DNA of 7,374 bases from Chloroflexota bacterium. Lineage in GTDB: Bacteria > Chloroflexota > Limnocylindria > P2-11E. Within the stretch, counting starts at the first letter, position 1, and the number at the start of each line of letters is the position of its first letter. The stretch lies in assembly GCA_016875665.1 (NCBI GenBank), contig VGPA01000068.1:1-7374 (forward strand), read 5' to 3'. Below are positions 5,534-7,374 of this stretch, piece by piece. The notes beneath the pieces were generated by a model, which worked only from the letters and a program-made list of their open reading frames with translations, had not been told where the DNA came from and ran no database searches. The translations under genes and the position numbers were made by a program.

Positions 5534-6684
5534 CACGACGCGGTGAGCCCCCGCCACGGGACCGGGTCGACCCTCTTCCCGGCGATCAGCGCGAACGAGG
5601 GCTCGATGCGCTTGTGCGTCTTGAGCTTCGCGCCCATGCCGTCGGTCAGCGTGAAGTCGCCCTCGAGCACCTTGAGCACGCTGACGTGCGCCGGGCCGCC
5701 GACTCGCAGCGAGCCGTAGCCCTCCTTGTCCAGCCCGAGCACCTTCGACGAGGCCACGGTCGTGCGGTAGAGCACGTCGTCGAGGCTCGCGCCGAGCGCC
5801 ATCAGCTTGGACATCGACGTCACGAGGTCGAGCACGGGACCCTTCCAGTTGCGCAGGCTCGTGTCCGAGGAGATCACGTCCGGCAGGAACCCCTGCTGGA
5901 TGGCGGGGCCCGCCGTGGAGAAGGCGAGGTTGGTCTTGCCGTGGGCCGAGTCGAACAGCACGCCGCGCTTCCGCGCCGCGTGCACCTCGGGCAGGACCGC
6001 CTTCGTGTGCTCATCGAGGATGCCGTGCTCCTTGCCGGTGTAGCAGTGGCTCACCACGTCCCCCGGGCGCAGGTGCTCGAGGATCTTGGGCAGCGGCGCG
6101 CTCGTCTCGCCGATGTGCACCATGAGCGGCAAGCCCCCGTCCTCGGCGAGCTTCACCGCCTTGGGCAGGAGCTCCAGGCAGCGCGTGCCGATGACCTCGG
6201 TCGAGAGGCGGCACTTGAAGCCGCGGACGACCTGTGGGTTCGCCTTCGCCGTCGCGATGGCGTCCTCGGGCTGGAGCATGTCGGGATTCATCAGCTCGCC
6301 GAAGCGCATGTCGATCAGGCCGAGCGCGCTCACGCTGAGCCACGACAGCACCCTGAGCCCGGACGGCTCGACCACGAGCTTCTTGAACGCGGGGAAGGTC
6401 GACGACCCAACGCTGCCCGCATCGGCGGCGGCGACGACGCCGCGGCGCATGTGCGCCTCCTCGACGGGAGCGCCGACGGTGGAGACGTACTGGAAGATGT
6501 GGGTGTGAGCCTCGACGAGGCCCGGCACGACCATCGCGCCGGAGCAGTCGACCACTTCGGCACCGGCACGGTCGAGCCCCGTGCCGATCGCCGTGATCGT
6601 GTCGCCGTCGACCTGCACCTCGGCGGCTTCCTTCCGGCCCGAAGCGGGATCGATGACGGTCCCCCCGGTGAGCAGCATGGTCAT
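5533..6684 (-). CDS. Amidohydrolase-superfamily metallohydrolase (COG3964 type)
   Basis: This 383-residue protein is a TIM-barrel metal-dependent hydrolase with the small beta-domain formed by both ends (about 1-52 and 328-373). Expected metal and catalytic residues are visible: His60 and His62 (EAHTHI), Lys158 as the likely carboxylated bridging lysine (RGFKCRLS), His190 (LMVHIGE), His213 (VVSHCYTG) and Asp274 (ISSDTSL). The stretches VAAADAGSVGSSTFPAFKKLV and GDVVSHCYTGKEHG match the COG3964 group, often labelled dihydroorotase or deacetylase. From memory, a studied member (Atu3266) hydrolyses acetyl-(R)-mandelate, so amide or ester hydrolysis of a small aromatic acid is plausible. The pyrimidine-pathway label is probably wrong here. 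The start ATG overlaps the FAH gene stop (ATGA) and has GGGAGGGAG 7 bases upstream; a second ATG two codons later is possible. The next gene overlaps by one base. The true substrate is unknown. Confidence 0.9.
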   Translation of the reverse strand: MTMLLTGGTVIDPASGRKEAAEVQVDGDTITAIGTGLDRAGAEVVDCSGAMVVPGLVEAHTHIFQYVSTVGAPVEEAHMRRGVVAAADAGSVGSSTFPAFKKLVVEPSGLRVLSWLSVSALGLIDMRFGELMNPDMLQPEDAIATAKANPQVVRGFKCRLSTEVIGTRCLELLPKAVKLAEDGGLPLMVHIGETSAPLPKILEHLRPGDVVSHCYTGKEHGILDEHTKAVLPEVHAARKRGVLFDSAHGKTNLAFSTAGPAIQQGFLPDVISSDTSLRNWKGPVLDLVTSMSKLMALGASLDDVLYRTTVASSKVLGLDKEGYGSLRVGGPAHVSVLKVLEGDFTLTDGMGAKLKTHKRIEPSFALIAGKRVDPVPWRGLTAS

Positions 6685-7374
6685 GCGGCGACTCCCTCCC
6701 TCGCGTGCGCGACGACGCGGTTCTCGAGCGGGAGCACCCCCGCCACGACGATGCGAACGACGTCTCCCGCTTTCAGGAAGATGCCGCGATCCTCCCCCGT
6801 TCCCGCCGGCGTGCCGGTGAGCACGACGTCGCCGGGCTCGAGGACCGCGTACCGCGTGATCCGCGCGAGCAGCTCGGGAACGGTGAAGATGAGCCCGCGG
6901 GCGTCGTCGCGCTGGCGCTCCTCGCCGTTCACGTGCGTCGTGACGGTGAGCGATGCGGCATCCGGCTCGCCGTCGAGCGCGCGGAGCGACGCACCGAGCG
7001 CGCCGAACCCGGGGTAGCTCTTGGCGAGTGACGGGTTCCCGGTCGCCTTCATCACGTCGCGCGCCGTGGTGTCGTTCGCGCCGGTGATCGCCGCGACGTG
7101 CGCCCACGCGTCGCAGGGCTGCACGCGCGCCGCGCGCCGGCCGATCACGAGCGCGATCTCGCCCTCGTAGTCCATTTTTTCGACGTCGGGCGGCAGCGGC
7201 ATCTCCTGGCCGGGATCGGCGAGGGCCGAGGGCGCCTTGAGGAAGAGGATCGGATCGCTGGGCACCGGGCGGCCCGTCGCCTCGGCCTTGGAGCGGTAGT
7301 TGAGGCCGATCCCCCAGACGGCGCGCGGGCGAAGCGGCGCGAGGAGCCGCAGCCCCGCGAGCGCGAGTGAGTCG
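6681..7374 (-). CDS. Fumarylacetoacetate hydrolase (FAH) family protein, N-terminus cut by window edge
   Basis: The frame is open to the window edge, giving 230 residues of the catalytic domain. Numbered from the edge, GIGLNYRSKAEATG (21-34) and ILFLKAPSAL (42-51) open the fold, and DYEGEIALVIG (68-78) gives metal ligands Glu70 and Glu72. AITGANDTTARD (95-106) gives Asp101, and DVVLTGTPAGTG (182-193) is the usual C-terminal signature. The family includes acylpyruvate hydrolases, oxaloacetate decarboxylases and the 2-hydroxyhepta-2,4-diene-1,7-dioate isomerase of homoprotocatechuate degradation, all acting on keto-enol acids with Mg2+ or Mn2+. A GTG at 7265 could be mistaken for the start, but conserved family sequence continues upstream of it. 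The usual NYxxHxxE dyad reads NYRSKAEA here (Lys29, Ala32), which is odd. It overlaps the amidohydrolase gene by 4 bases. The likely role is processing a ring-cleavage product or its downstream acid. Confidence 0.92.
   Translation of the reverse strand, partial: DSLALAGLRLLAPLRPRAVWGIGLNYRSKAEATGRPVPSDPILFLKAPSALADPGQEMPLPPDVEKMDYEGEIALVIGRRAARVQPCDAWAHVAAITGANDTTARDVMKATGNPSLAKSYPGFGALGASLRALDGEPDAASLTVTTHVNGEERQRDDARGLIFTVPELLARITRYAVLEPGDVVLTGTPAGTGEDRGIFLKAGDVVRIVVAGVLPLENRVVAHAREGVAA
6692..6700 (-). promoter_or_regulatory. Shine-Dalgarno of the amidohydrolase gene
   Basis: GGGAGGGAG on the minus strand lies within the last codons of the FAH gene, 7 bases before the amidohydrolase ATG at 6684. 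It supports that start and tight coupling of the two genes. Confidence 0.65.

Noticed and set aside
5614..7017. Long open frame (467 codons) on the plus strand, opposite the amidohydrolase and FAH genes
   Set aside because: The translation is rich in Arg, Ala, His and Asp, lacks family motifs and mirrors genes with clear catalytic residues. It is explained by GC-rich codon use.
7175..7180. Run of six T (six A on the coding strand) in the FAH gene, considered as a slippage or frameshift site
   Set aside because: Conserved FAH sequence continues in the same frame on both sides (VEKMDYEGEIALVIG), so there is no sign of a frameshift. It is just two A-rich codons in a GC-rich gene.

Overview
The window is high-GC bacterial DNA with no stretch over 100 bases that lacks a gene. 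Start codons are often GTG, and stop/start junctions overlap tightly. It looks like a catabolic gene cluster for aromatic or N-heteroaromatic compounds, of the sort common in soil and sediment bacteria with large high-GC genomes (Proteobacteria, Rokubacteria-like lineages, Actinobacteria). The sequence alone does not fix the taxon.

Region 1 (about 3557 to 1, minus strand). A five-gene run reads: Rieske ring-hydroxylating dioxygenase alpha subunit, its beta subunit, a two-domain extradiol-type (VOC) dioxygenase, the small [2Fe-2S] subunit of a molybdenum hydroxylase, and the start of that enzyme's large molybdopterin subunit, cut by the window edge. Gaps run from -4 to +11 bases, so this is almost certainly one operon. 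Its upstream 96-base gap is locally AT-richer and probably holds the promoter.

Region 2 (3558 to 5202). An IclR-family regulator (minus strand) is transcribed divergently from an HpcH/HpaI-type class II aldolase (plus strand). The gap between them is very short and contains a small perfect inverted repeat. The regulator sits just upstream of the dioxygenase operon in the same orientation, so it could control both sides.

Region 3 (5231 to 7374, minus strand). An FAH-family hydrolase/isomerase (N-terminus cut by the window edge), an amidohydrolase of the COG3964 type and a small Dabb-domain protein overlap one another (4 and 1 bases) and form a second operon. It converges on the aldolase gene.

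Taken together, the genes supply the core steps of an aerobic meta-cleavage route. These are hydroxylation by a molybdenum hydroxylase, ring dihydroxylation by the Rieske oxygenase, ring opening by the extradiol dioxygenase, processing of the keto-enol product by the FAH protein, and retro-aldol release of pyruvate by the aldolase. The amidohydrolase may remove an amide or ester group. Missing from the window are a ferredoxin/reductase for the Rieske oxygenase, a dihydrodiol dehydrogenase, a hydratase, and the FAD subunit of the molybdenum enzyme. The substrate is not determined. I found no RNA genes, mobile elements or CRISPR arrays.
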